A stretch of DNA of 14,896 nt from Syntrophus sp. (in: bacteria) (GTDB lineage: Bacteria; Desulfobacterota; Syntrophia; Syntrophales; UBA8958): contig DMAT01000213.1 in NCBI GenBank assembly GCA_003451635.1, positions 1 through 14,896 on the forward strand. Reading direction: 5' to 3'. Both the position numbers and the translations under genes were made by a program. The notes beneath the pieces are model-generated. The model was not told the origin of the DNA. It did no database searches and saw only the letters and a list, made by a program, of their open reading frames with translations. This document shows, piece by piece, positions 1 through 7,370 of the stretch (its first letter is position 1; each line of letters starts with the position of its first letter).

Positions 1-751
1 TAATATCATTTAAATATTTAGATATTTCGGCCTTTGGCATAAGGAATTCCGAAGCAAAGGCGTTTGCTTCGTCCTCCATAATTTTTATGTCTGGTCTGCA
101 AATTTTGTGCATGACGATGTGCCCCAGTTCATGTGCAAGGCTAAACCTCAACCGATCCGCAGAAGAATTGATATTGATAAAAAATAATGGGGGCAAGTCT
201 GGAGGCCATTGGCTGGTGGCGTCAATAGCTTTTGTATCAAAATCAAATTCTATGATTATGCCACCAGCATCCTCTATGGTTTTTATTAAATTATTAACTG
301 GCCCCTTGGGAAGTGACCATGTAGCCCTAAATGCACGGGCCACCTTTTCTACGTTACCATCGTATTCATCAATGTCAAAGGTGCAAAAAAGATTGTTCTT
401 GATTTCGATAGCTCGCAACAGCCTTGCTAAGTGTATCCTGCGAATATTGATTTTCGCGCTTATTTTATCAAGAACCTTATCCGGTATATTTTTGCGTTTT
501 CTATAATAGAGTTCCCCGATCATACTAATACCGTGACCGTAAATCGGTTCAGTAAAATAGAAAAACTCTCTTGGATAGTTTAAAGTATTTGACAATTTAT
601 CAAGCATATCTTCAGAAACACCCAAGAGACCACTTTCCATTTTTGAGATTTTACCCTGAGTAACGGATAGGCGATTTGCTAATTCTCCCTGGGTAAATCC
701 ACGCGATTCTCTGGCTATTCTGACAATATCGTGATTTACAATTTTATTCAT
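1..751 (-). CDS. XRE-HTH + ImmA/IrrE zinc metallopeptidase (partial, cut by left edge)
   Basis: The reverse strand reads open from an ATG at 751 to base 1, giving 250 codons with no stop, so the C-terminus is missing. Residues about 8-60 form an XRE/Cro-type helix-turn-helix (RESRGFTQGELANRLSVTQG, then KISKME). The C-terminal half is an ImmA/IrrE (peptidase M78-like) domain with a zinc site, HELGH at residues 207-211, and a downstream Glu in MEDEANAFASEFLMP (about 226-228) as the likely third ligand. In this family such proteins cleave or inactivate a repressor or partner, or act as DNA-binding regulators; the DNA-binding and protease parts here are fused. Its start overlaps the stop of the upstream gene by 8 bp, so the two are probably translationally coupled from the promoter at 1376-1404. 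The domain call is firm; the biological role (toxin-antitoxin, defence or regulator) is inferred. Confidence 0.9.
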   Translation of the reverse strand, partial: MNKIVNHDIVRIARESRGFTQGELANRLSVTQGKISKMESGLLGVSEDMLDKLSNTLNYPREFFYFTEPIYGHGISMIGELYYRKRKNIPDKVLDKISAKINIRRIHLARLLRAIEIKNNLFCTFDIDEYDGNVEKVARAFRATWSLPKGPVNNLIKTIEDAGGIIIEFDFDTKAIDATSQWPPDLPPLFFININSSADRLRFSLAHELGHIVMHKICRPDIKIMEDEANAFASEFLMPKAEISKYLNDI

Positions 752-1340
752 TTTTCACTGCACCTTTTCCAAGATCACCCTTGATGATGATTCTTTCTTC
801 CCTCGGAACAACCACCTGATCCATTACTATTTGTTCTGGTTGTATGTCATAAACCTTAGCCTCAATAGGTTCTAAATTATACGCCCAATAGTTCCTGTTA
901 GCGCTCTGAGGATAAACGACAGATATGGCCTTTATTTCCGTCTGAATATTATTTAGCTGGTATCCAACGATAAATCTCTTCGGGGAAGGCACTTCTGGTA
1001 TTTCTACTTGACAGAAAAAATCCAGTGTTTGCTGCGTTGGGATACAAGCAGCCTTGTTGTTCCTTAATTTCTTAAACCGGAGTACCACCTTATCCCCAAA
1101 GTTAATCAGGAACAATCTCTTCTTGTCAGAAATATATACGTTTTTTCTTCCCTGAAATTTTTGGCGAACATTATTAACTATGAAATCAAAAATAATACTG
1201 GCTCTCGAACGCGACGATACAATGTGCTTTATATCGTGAAAATAGGAATGATAATACTTCCATGCTGAAACGATGCACTCTTGGATTTCTTCCTGATATG
1301 GGGCAAGAACTTCTTTGGCTTGATCTTCGGTCGTGTTCAT
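744..1340 (-). CDS. Conserved hypothetical partner of the XRE-ImmA/IrrE protein (198 aa)
   Basis: A soluble 198-residue protein with no signal peptide or membrane segment and no catalytic motif that I recognise. I recall this protein type as a frequent upstream partner of XRE-ImmA/IrrE genes; shared-looking features are the stretches SSRSRASIIFDF, DKVVLRFKKL and PTQQTLDFF. The ATG at 1340 is chosen because an AGGAGG lies 11 nt upstream; a TTG at 1349 is in frame but sits only 2 nt from the same site. Its stop (744-746) lies inside the first codons of the metallopeptidase gene, an 8-bp overlap typical of two-gene modules whose products act together. By analogy with toxin-antitoxin pairs it may be the partner, or even the substrate, of the peptidase; that is inference. 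Confidence 0.8.
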   Translation of the reverse strand: MNTTEDQAKEVLAPYQEEIQECIVSAWKYYHSYFHDIKHIVSSRSRASIIFDFIVNNVRQKFQGRKNVYISDKKRLFLINFGDKVVLRFKKLRNNKAACIPTQQTLDFFCQVEIPEVPSPKRFIVGYQLNNIQTEIKAISVVYPQSANRNYWAYNLEPIEAKVYDIQPEQIVMDQVVVPREERIIIKGDLGKGAVKNE

Positions 1341-1375
1341 GATGAACAAGTCCTCCTGTAATTTATTTTAAAATA

Positions 1376-1404
1376 CTTATACAGGAAGTCTTGTTAAAAA
1401 TCAA
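1376..1404 (-). promoter_or_regulatory. Sigma70-type promoter for the partner/metallopeptidase operon
   Basis: On the minus strand, TTGATT (1399-1404) is followed after exactly 17 bp by TATAAG (1376-1381). Both hexamers are near consensus. The position is 36 bp upstream of the ATG at 1340, leaving room for a short leader with the AGGAGG ribosome site. The surrounding sequence is AT-rich. Confidence 0.65.
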
Positions 1405-1463
1405 GAAAAATATTCCAATAATTATTCCATGTGTTTTAGCAATGATATTAAGAATTTACAACT

Positions 1464-1706
1464 CTACTTCTTGTTTTCCCACCGTGCTTGAGCAGCCTTT
1501 TGCGCTATCTCTTTGCGCTTCTCAGGCGTAAGACTTTCAGCCCTGGCCTTGCCGCCCTTCTTTCCTCCGAGCCTACCTAAAGCGACGGCGGCGGGGTTCT
1601 TTGTTGATTCTGGTTCCTCAATAGGGTTTTCATCCGTAGCCGCCCGGACAATGGCATAGGCGAGTTGGTTCAGGTCGGCATACTTTGGAATCTTTGCTTT
1701 TTTCAT
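1464..1706 (-). CDS. Small basic KGG-like protein (hypothetical)
   Basis: About 80 residues starting MKKAKIPKYADLNQLAYAIV. The C-terminal half is Gly/Lys/Ala-rich: NPAAVALGRLGGKKGG is followed by KARAESLTPEKRKEIAQKAA and ends QARWENKK. This resembles the KGG-type repeats of stress-induced proteins and a widespread family of short basic proteins of unknown function, possibly nucleic-acid binding. The reading frame continues upstream to 1748, but neither that TTG nor the intervening ATG has a ribosome site, and family members as I recall them begin with MKK, so 1706 is preferred; its own ribosome site (CAGG) is weak. A TTGAAA/TACGCT pair with 17-bp spacing lies just upstream, but it would start transcription almost at the ATG. 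The gene lies 60 bp upstream of the promoter of the partner/ImmA pair on the same strand, so a shared role is possible but unproven. Confidence 0.6.
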   Translation of the reverse strand: MKKAKIPKYADLNQLAYAIVRAATDENPIEEPESTKNPAAVALGRLGGKKGGKARAESLTPEKRKEIAQKAAQARWENKK

Positions 1707-1748
1707 GACCTGAGCGTAGCATAACCGCTCAAGCATTTCAAGAGGCAA

Positions 1749-2181
1749 CTATTTCAAACTGAGACACTACCAAATACGGAATCACTGACTGATGCCGCAA
1801 GCATTACCCATGCCGTGACAGCTTACCCGTCTGCGTGAATTCCCTTCCTGTTTTTTGAAAGAATTTTTCTCCCCCAATCCATCTGACTTCGATAACTCGA
1901 TGATGTATCTGTAGGGGACAAGTGCAGCTATGCACACTGGTCATTAACACAATCACATAATAAATACGTTGCCTTAAGTTTGGATTTGATCATTCAGTGT
2001 GCAGTAATGCAATATTGATCGGTATATGCCTTGGTTCCACAAAGGTGCTTACTTAAGAAAATTGTAAACAATAACAGATTGTTAAATCTGAATCCCGGTG
2101 CATTCCTCATCTCTGGCATAACTTATGTAAAGCGAAGCTGTTTCAAATTATTTCGATCAGTAAAGGAAAGAAACAATCATT
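1749..2181. other. 433-bp intergenic region between divergent genes
   Basis: No coding frame stands out. It separates the minus-strand island from the plus-strand permease and is AT-rich in its right half. A perfect 9-bp inverted pair, TGCACACTG (1931-1939) and CAGTGTGCA (1995-2003), is separated by 55 bp and may be chance. Overlapping inverted repeats lie at 2067-2090 (listed separately). I could not find a convincing -35/-10 pair for the permease. Confidence 0.6.
2067..2090. promoter_or_regulatory. Overlapping inverted repeats, possible operator
   Basis: Two interleaved perfect palindromes: AACAAT-5 nt-ATTGTT (2067-2083) and CAGATT-4 nt-AATCTG (2075-2090). They lie about 90 bp upstream of the permease start in AT-rich DNA. 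The geometry would suit a dimeric regulator, but each arm is only 6 bp, so chance is not excluded. Confidence 0.25.
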
Positions 2182-3594
2182 ATGAAATACTTAGGCCCCC
2201 GCTTTAAGCGAAAATACGGACAGGAGCAACCGGGTATACCTTTGGGTCCCTTCCGGATCAGATTCCCTTTTATCCATTACCGATTTGAAATCGCCGACTA
2301 CACTCAGGGATTGATCATGTGTGCCGTCTGTCTCGGTATCATTCCGATCCTCCAGGAATATCTTGGCATGCCTTTTGAGGTTGCGATTACCGTCGTGATC
2401 CTCAACGGCTTTCTCTATTTGTGGCATGCCCATCTCGGCGATCCGGTTGTTCCCGGCTGGATCACCCCTGCCATTCCCCTCGTACTCCTGTGGCTGAAGA
2501 CATTTCCCGAAGGGGTGCCGCGAATGCACGCTTTGATCGCCTTCGAATTCGAACTGGGCCTATTCTCCTTTATCCTCGGTTCCACCGGCCTGGCTAAAAG
2601 GTTTGTCAATCTTATTCCCGACGCCTTGAAGGCGGGAATACTCTTGGGCGCCGGGATTGCAGCGGTCAGGCTGGTCTTTGAACAAGGCGGGCGTTTTGAT
2701 ATGTATCCCTGGACGATCACCATTGCCATCGGCTTTGCCTTTTACGTCCTTTTTTCCAACCATTTCAAAATTCTGCGTTCCAAATACCGGGCCTTCAGAT
2801 ATTTGGCGAATCTCGGCCTTATGCCGGCCCTGCTGCTGGCCATTGTCATCGCTCCCCTCTTGGGCGAGCTTCCATGGCCGAATGTGACATGGGGTTTCAC
2901 TATCCCCCAGTTTTCCACCCTGTTTACGCAATGGACGCCATTTTCACAGAGAATCGGATTCCCGCCGCTCTCTTTTTATGCGTCAGCCGTACCATTGGTT
3001 GCCGCTGTCTATGTCGTCCTTTTCGGTGAATTGATTCAGGCTGATGCCCTCATTGAGGAAGCCCGGACGTTTCGTGGCGGCGATGAGGACATTCATTTCG
3101 ATGCCAACCGTAACAACATCATTGTCGGGATGCGGGAAATCACCATGTCCTTCTTTGGTCCCGACATATCGATGTGTGGTCCCATGTGGGCGGCCATGCA
3201 AGTTGTCGAATGTGAACGCTACAAGCATGGTCCGGAGGCCATGGACAGCCTTTACGGGGGTGTTGGGTCCTTTCGTCTGGGGACCTTCACGGGTTACTTC
3301 ATCTCTCCCATCGTGACGCTGGTGAAACCGATTCTCCCGATTGCCCTGTCCCTGACCATGTTGGTACAAGGTTATGTTGCCGTCCGTGTGGGCATCCTGA
3401 AGGCCCGGACCTTCAATGATCTTGGCGTTGCCGGCATCGTCGCGGCCGTACTGCTTTCCCGGGGCGCCGGTTATGCCTTTGCCGTGGGTATAATTCTTTG
3501 CATCCTGATTTACGGTAAGGACTTTTTCCGCAATTGGGCAGGGTACAACAAGACCACCGACCCGGTGTTCAACAGCAGAATTGATGATAAGTAA
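2182..3594 (+). CDS. Polytopic permease of the NCS2 (nucleobase) / SulP fold class
   Basis: A 470-residue, strongly hydrophobic protein with roughly 12-14 predicted membrane segments, the usual size for NCS2 (UraA/xanthine) and SulP transporters. Family-like features are GWITPAIPLVLLWL (the half-helix region with TPA), LIPDALKAGILLGAGIAAV (similar to the IPPAV helix of the fold), FGELIQADALIEEA, and DANRNNIIVGMREITMSFFG, which parallels the NCS2 stretch beginning DANRD. No STAS domain follows, so it is not a classical sulfate permease. The ATG at 2182 is preceded by an AGGAAAG that is rather far away. It lies upstream of the abfD/abfT pair on the same strand with an unrelated lipoprotein between. 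Uptake of an organic acid or nucleobase is possible; the substrate cannot be read from the sequence. Confidence 0.65.
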   Translation: MKYLGPRFKRKYGQEQPGIPLGPFRIRFPFIHYRFEIADYTQGLIMCAVCLGIIPILQEYLGMPFEVAITVVILNGFLYLWHAHLGDPVVPGWITPAIPLVLLWLKTFPEGVPRMHALIAFEFELGLFSFILGSTGLAKRFVNLIPDALKAGILLGAGIAAVRLVFEQGGRFDMYPWTITIAIGFAFYVLFSNHFKILRSKYRAFRYLANLGLMPALLLAIVIAPLLGELPWPNVTWGFTIPQFSTLFTQWTPFSQRIGFPPLSFYASAVPLVAAVYVVLFGELIQADALIEEARTFRGGDEDIHFDANRNNIIVGMREITMSFFGPDISMCGPMWAAMQVVECERYKHGPEAMDSLYGGVGSFRLGTFTGYFISPIVTLVKPILPIALSLTMLVQGYVAVRVGILKARTFNDLGVAGIVAAVLLSRGAGYAFAVGIILCILIYGKDFFRNWAGYNKTTDPVFNSRIDDK

Positions 3595-3738
3595 TTTTTC
3601 CTGAAAATGCTGATTAAATAAACGCTAGAAGAATTTAGAGTTTGGGATGCAGACGTTGCCTGGAGTGCTTAACATATTAGATTCTCATTCCAATTGCTAT
3701 AAGCAGCTCTCATTTTCCTTCAATGGCACCCTAATTTT

Positions 3739-3744
3739 TATAAT
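3739..3744 (+). promoter_or_regulatory. Candidate -10 element for the lipoprotein gene
   Basis: A perfect TATAAT lies 30 bp upstream of the lipoprotein ATG, giving a short leader that contains GGGAGC. The region 16-18 bp upstream has no good -35 hexamer (TTCCTT at best), so this is a weak call. Confidence 0.3.
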
Positions 3745-3774
3745 TTTCGGCAGTGTTTAGGGAGCTCTTCACGC

Positions 3775-4191
3775 ATGTTTCACCAATGCTTACATAAATT
3801 ATCCGTGTTGATTTGCATCGGTATCATTATGTCCCTAATCGGGTGCGCATCAGTTGCTACTGATCGCAGAAAAGAGGGCTTCGACGCACTCCAGAGGGGC
3901 TTTACGTCACTGCCGGAAACACCTGATCTTCATGAGGTCATCATATTAAAAGAAGTAAAGGTCCATATTGTGGGATCCCGTAAACTGTTCAACTGGGATG
4001 TGGCTGCGGCCTATGGCTCTCCTATAGCCGCTTACGCCAATACCGACAATGAGATGTGGATTGTAGGGAAAACGGTTAAGGGTAGAATCATCGTCAATCA
4101 GGCAATACTCGGGCATGAATTGGGGCACCTCCTAAATTTCAAAGAAAACAGAGTTGCCAACCCGGACGAGTTGGATGGGCTGGGCCTCTAA
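3775..4191 (+). CDS. Small zincin-motif lipoprotein (138 aa)
   Basis: The N-terminus is a lipoprotein signal peptide: a hydrophobic stretch (residues 8-22) ends in the lipobox LIGC, with Cys24 the predicted lipidated residue and Ala at +2, consistent with outer-membrane sorting. The mature part carries GHELGHLLN (HELGH at residues 114-118), a zinc metallopeptidase signature, followed by NPDELDGLGL, whose acidic residues could supply a third ligand. It is much shorter than most secreted metallopeptidases, and I do not recognise a named family. A GGGAGC about 10 nt upstream supports the ATG at 3775. The gene stands alone in a 670-bp space between the permease and abfD. It could be an envelope protease or a catalytically weak remnant. 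Confidence 0.75.
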   Translation: MFHQCLHKLSVLICIGIIMSLIGCASVATDRRKEGFDALQRGFTSLPETPDLHEVIILKEVKVHIVGSRKLFNWDVAAAYGSPIAAYANTDNEMWIVGKTVKGRIIVNQAILGHELGHLLNFKENRVANPDELDGLGL

Positions 4192-4215
4192 GTAGCAAAC
4201 CTTTAATCAATTACC

Positions 4216-4229
4216 GCGATAAGCGATAA
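4216..4229. repeat. Tandem 7-bp direct repeat upstream of abfD
   Basis: GCGATAA occurs twice head to tail, 35 bp before the abfD start and next to TATAGT/CATAAT sequences that could act as -10 elements. It may be a regulator site or chance. Confidence 0.2.
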
Positions 4230-4264
4230 ATTATAGTCATAATAAGAAAGGAGTCAAGAAGATC

Positions 4265-5719
4265 ATGTCATTAAAATCCCCGGAGCAATACGAAGAGAGC
4301 CTGCGCAAGATGAATCTGAAAGTATACCTGATGGGTGAGTTGGTCCAGTGTGTCGTCGATCATCCGATAATCAGACCATCGATGAACTCGGTGAAAATGA
4401 CCTATGCCTTGGCCATGGATCCGGCGTATGAGGCGTTGATGACTGCCACATCCCACCTGACAGGAAGGGAGATAAATCGCTTCTGCCATCTTCACCAGAA
4501 CGCCGCGGATCTGGTGAAAAAGGTCAAGATGCAACGGCTCCTGGGGCAGAAAACGGGGGCCTGCTTTCAGCGTTGCGTGGGCATGGATGCCATCAATGCC
4601 GTGGACAGTACAACCTTTGAAATGGACAGAAAACTGGGCACCCAGTACCATGAGCGGTTTACCGCGTTTCTACGTATGATGCAGGATGAGGACCTGACGG
4701 TGGACGGCGCCATGACGGACCCTAAAGGCGACCGTGGGCAGTCGCCGGGCAAACAGGCCGATCCCGACCTGTTCGTCCGGGTGGTGGAAAAGAATAAAGA
4801 CGGGATCATCGTCCGTGGCGCCAAGGCTCACCAGACCGGGGCGGTAAATTCGCACTGGATCCTCGTGATGCCCACCGTGACCATGACCCAGGAGGATTCC
4901 GACTTTGCCCTGTCTTTCGCTGCCCCTGCCGATGCCCCTGGAATCTTCTACATCTATGGGCGCCAATCCTGCGATACCCGCAGGCTCGAAGGCGGTGATA
5001 TTGATGTGGGTAACAGGGAGTTCGGCGGTCATGAGGCCCTCATGGTTTTCGAAAATCTTTTCGTTCCCTGGGAAAACGTTTTCATGTGCGGCGAGTATGA
5101 GTTCAGCGGCACCTTGGTGGAGAGATTTGCGGGATACCACCGCCAGAGCTACGGCGGCTGCAAGGTAGGTGTCGGCGATGTTCTCATCGGGGCCGCCGCC
5201 CTTGCAGCCGATTACAATGGCGCCAACAAGGCATCTCATGTCAAGGACAAACTCATTGAGATGATGCATTTGAACGAAACCCTCTATGCCTGTGGTATTG
5301 CCTGCTCCGCCGAGGGTGCCGGGACCGCTTCCGGTACATATCTGATCGACCTGCTGCTTGCCAATGTCTGTAAGCAGAATGTTACTAGGTTTCCCTATGA
5401 GATCGCCAGGCTTGCAGAAGACATCGCCGGCGGCCTCATGGTGACCATGCCTTCCGAACGGGACCTGAAACACCCGGAAATCGGGAAGTATGTAGATAAG
5501 TATTTTCGCGGTGTGCCCTCCGTGCCCACCGAGCACCGCTGCCGGATCCTCCGGCTTATCGAGAACATTACTCTCGGCACGGCTGCCGTGGGCTACCGGA
5601 CCGAGTCCATGCATGGAGCCGGCTCACCCCAGGCCCAGAGGATAATGATCTCCCGTCAGGGTAACCTGGAGCACAAGAAGGAACTGGCCAGACATTTGGC
5701 CGGCATAACATCAAAATAA
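4265..5719 (+). CDS. abfD: 4-Hydroxybutyryl-CoA dehydratase / vinylacetyl-CoA delta-isomerase
   Basis: A 484-residue member of the HpaB-like flavoprotein family that dehydrates 4-hydroxybutyryl-CoA to crotonyl-CoA using FAD and a [4Fe-4S] cluster. The residues that define the enzyme are all present: the cluster ligands CFQRC (Cys100, Cys104) and HRQSYGGCK (His292, Cys299), with Tyr296 and Lys300 beside them, and Glu257 in GGHEALMVFEN. These match the published Clostridium aminobutyricum enzyme at the same or adjacent numbers, from memory of that literature. This separates it from 4-hydroxyphenylacetate monooxygenases, which lack the cluster ligands. AAAGGAG lies 11 nt before the ATG. It is followed 103 bp later by the matching CoA-transferase. 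The enzyme is oxygen-sensitive in characterised cases, implying an anaerobic host. Direction (4-hydroxybutyrate use versus formation) cannot be decided here. Confidence 0.92.
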   Translation: MSLKSPEQYEESLRKMNLKVYLMGELVQCVVDHPIIRPSMNSVKMTYALAMDPAYEALMTATSHLTGREINRFCHLHQNAADLVKKVKMQRLLGQKTGACFQRCVGMDAINAVDSTTFEMDRKLGTQYHERFTAFLRMMQDEDLTVDGAMTDPKGDRGQSPGKQADPDLFVRVVEKNKDGIIVRGAKAHQTGAVNSHWILVMPTVTMTQEDSDFALSFAAPADAPGIFYIYGRQSCDTRRLEGGDIDVGNREFGGHEALMVFENLFVPWENVFMCGEYEFSGTLVERFAGYHRQSYGGCKVGVGDVLIGAAALAADYNGANKASHVKDKLIEMMHLNETLYACGIACSAEGAGTASGTYLIDLLLANVCKQNVTRFPYEIARLAEDIAGGLMVTMPSERDLKHPEIGKYVDKYFRGVPSVPTEHRCRILRLIENITLGTAAVGYRTESMHGAGSPQAQRIMISRQGNLEHKKELARHLAGITSK

Positions 5720-5731
5720 AGCAATCCCTCG

Positions 5732-5753
5732 CCTCCCCGCTCGAGCGGGGAGG
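5732..5753. repeat. Perfect 22-bp palindrome between abfD and abfT
   Basis: The arms CCTCCCCGC and GCGGGGAGG flank a self-complementary TCGA centre, so all 22 bases are symmetric. It begins 12 bp after the abfD stop. In RNA it would be a very stable hairpin. No T-run follows, so it does not look like an intrinsic terminator. It may be an intercistronic mRNA-stability element, a REP-like repeat, or a structure affecting abfT translation. Confidence 0.7.
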
Positions 5754-5822
5754 AATGGCGATGCCATGGATAAAGATGAGGACCTCATGGCAGGGAAAGA
5801 AACCAAGGAAGAGAGACATGGT

Positions 5823-7118
5823 ATGCAAGACTGGAGGAAGATCTTTCAAAAGAAGGTCGTGACTGCTGAAGAAGCGCTGAAATTAGTTAAAAACGGGGAC
5901 AGGGTCGTCTTTGGTCACGCCTGTGGCGAGCCTACTTGCCTGGTGGAGGCCTTGGTGGCAAGGGCCCCGGAGCTGAAAAATGTGGAAATCGTCCATATGG
6001 TAGCCATGGGACCGGCCCGTTATGCCCAACCGGGCATGGAGGGCAGCTTTCGCCACAATGCCCTTTTTGTGGGCGGAACAACACGGAACTCCATCAAAGG
6101 TGGACTGGCTGAATATACGCCCTGTTTCTTCTCTCAGATCCCCCGGCTTTTCACGCAGGGAATCATGCCTGTGGATGTCGCCCTGATCCAGATTGCGCCG
6201 CCGGATCGGGAAGGATTCTGCAGTATGGGGATATCCGTAGATTATACCAGTGCCGCCGCCAAGGCGGCCCATGTTGTTATTGCCCAAATCAATCGCTTCA
6301 TGCCCCGGACGGCCGGTACAAAGATTCACCTGGACCAGATTGACTTCATCGTCGAAAATGATGAGGCCATTATCGAGTTGAAGCCAGCCAAGATAGGTCC
6401 GGTGGAAGCTGCCATCGGCAAAAATATCGCCCCTTTGATAGACGACGGATCTACTTTGCAACTTGGTATCGGTGCTATCCCCGATGCCGTCCTGCTTTTC
6501 CTGCAGGACAAGAAAGACTTGGGTATACACTCGGAGATGTTCTCCGACGGCGTCTTGACCCTGGCTGAGTCCGGGGTGGTGAACAACCGCAAGAAAACCA
6601 TCAATAACGGCAAGTACGTTGCCACATTCCTCATGGGTACGCGCAGGCTATATGACTTTGTTGACGGCAACCAGGATATTTTCATGCAGCCGGTGGACTA
6701 TGTCAACGATCCCTTGATAATAGGGCAACACGAAAATATGGTTTCCATCAATTCATGTCTCCAGATTGATGTAATGGGTCAGGTCAATGCCGAGATGATT
6801 GGCCGGAATCAGTTCAGCGGGGTAGGGGGACAGGTTGATTTCATTCGCGGAGTAAGTCGTTCTCCCGGTGGAAAAGCAATCATTGCCCTCCCCAGCACCG
6901 CCGGCGGCGGCAAGATTTCCCGGATTGTCTGCGAGCTTGACCGCGGGGCTGCCGTGACCACATCGAGAAACGATGTCTACTTGGTCGCGACCGAATACGG
7001 GGTAGTGGACTTGCGGGGTAAATGCATCCGGGAAAGGGCTAAGGCCCTGATCGGCATCGGGCATCCCGAATTTAGGGAATTGCTGACGGAGCAGGCCCGC
7101 AATTATGGTATTATCTGA
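5823..7118 (+). CDS. abfT: 4-Hydroxybutyrate CoA-transferase (acetyl-CoA hydrolase/transferase family)
   Basis: A family I CoA-transferase (Cat1/Cat2/AbfT type) that moves CoA from acetyl-CoA or another acyl-CoA to 4-hydroxybutyrate. The active-site glutamate lies in GIHSEMFSDG. Counting from MQDWRKIF it is Glu238, the same number I recall for the C. aminobutyricum enzyme; this supports the ATG at 5823 over the in-frame ATGs at 5766 and 5787, as does the usual family N-terminus (M-D/Q-W-K/R-K-I). Other family features are NGDRVVFGHACGEP near the N-terminus and LQLGIGAIPDAVL before the catalytic Glu. The length, 431 aa, is typical. It follows abfD on the same strand, so the pair supplies activation and then dehydration to crotonyl-CoA. 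The 22-bp palindrome sits in the gap between them. Confidence 0.88.
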   Translation: MQDWRKIFQKKVVTAEEALKLVKNGDRVVFGHACGEPTCLVEALVARAPELKNVEIVHMVAMGPARYAQPGMEGSFRHNALFVGGTTRNSIKGGLAEYTPCFFSQIPRLFTQGIMPVDVALIQIAPPDREGFCSMGISVDYTSAAAKAAHVVIAQINRFMPRTAGTKIHLDQIDFIVENDEAIIELKPAKIGPVEAAIGKNIAPLIDDGSTLQLGIGAIPDAVLLFLQDKKDLGIHSEMFSDGVLTLAESGVVNNRKKTINNGKYVATFLMGTRRLYDFVDGNQDIFMQPVDYVNDPLIIGQHENMVSINSCLQIDVMGQVNAEMIGRNQFSGVGGQVDFIRGVSRSPGGKAIIALPSTAGGGKISRIVCELDRGAAVTTSRNDVYLVATEYGVVDLRGKCIRERAKALIGIGHPEFRELLTEQARNYGII

Positions 7119-7370
7119 CACGCCGTGAGTGTCGCCCCCGATTCTTTCTCATTGTCGGGCGCACACTGTAATGAAGGAACGGTATTTATGAACCATCATC
7201 TCGGGCAGATTGCCGTGGGCAGCCGCGGAACCCTGACAACATATGCAATGATTGAGGTAAGCATGATGAGGAAACTATTACATAATATGCTTGACTTCAT
7301 TGCCGACAAATAATATTGCTGCCGATAGAAGTGGACTAAATAAATCGGATTCGGGAAAGGGAACTCAGGA
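7119..7370. other. Intergenic region between abfT and the FAS-like operon, with a weak hairpin
   Basis: About 250 bp. An imperfect hairpin at 7129-7166 (GTGT/ACAC outer pairs and CCCGA/TCGGG inner pairs, with bulges) could help end abfT transcription, though no T-tract follows. A 62-codon frame (7125-7313) has no ribosome site and no recognisable features, and I do not call it. No confident promoter for the downstream operon was found; a TTGACT near 7291 lacks a good -10 partner. Confidence 0.4.

Noticed and set aside
87..506. 139-codon plus-strand frame at the left end
   Set aside because: It lies opposite the clear XRE-ImmA/IrrE reading frame (HTH and HELGH motif on the minus strand) and has no recognisable features.
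3775..4191. Link between the HELGH lipoprotein and the ImmA/IrrE peptidase because both carry HELGH
   Set aside because: HExxH motifs are common, one protein is cytoplasmic and the other an envelope lipoprotein, and the genes are in different units on opposite strands.
4670..5614. 314-codon minus-strand frame opposite abfD
   Set aside because: Its length is explained by codon bias of abfD, whose family signature residues are all intact on the plus strand; the antisense product resembles nothing I know.
7125..7313. 62-codon frame between abfT and the FAS-like operon
   Set aside because: No ribosome site, low-information composition and no family resemblance; it also contains a candidate hairpin.
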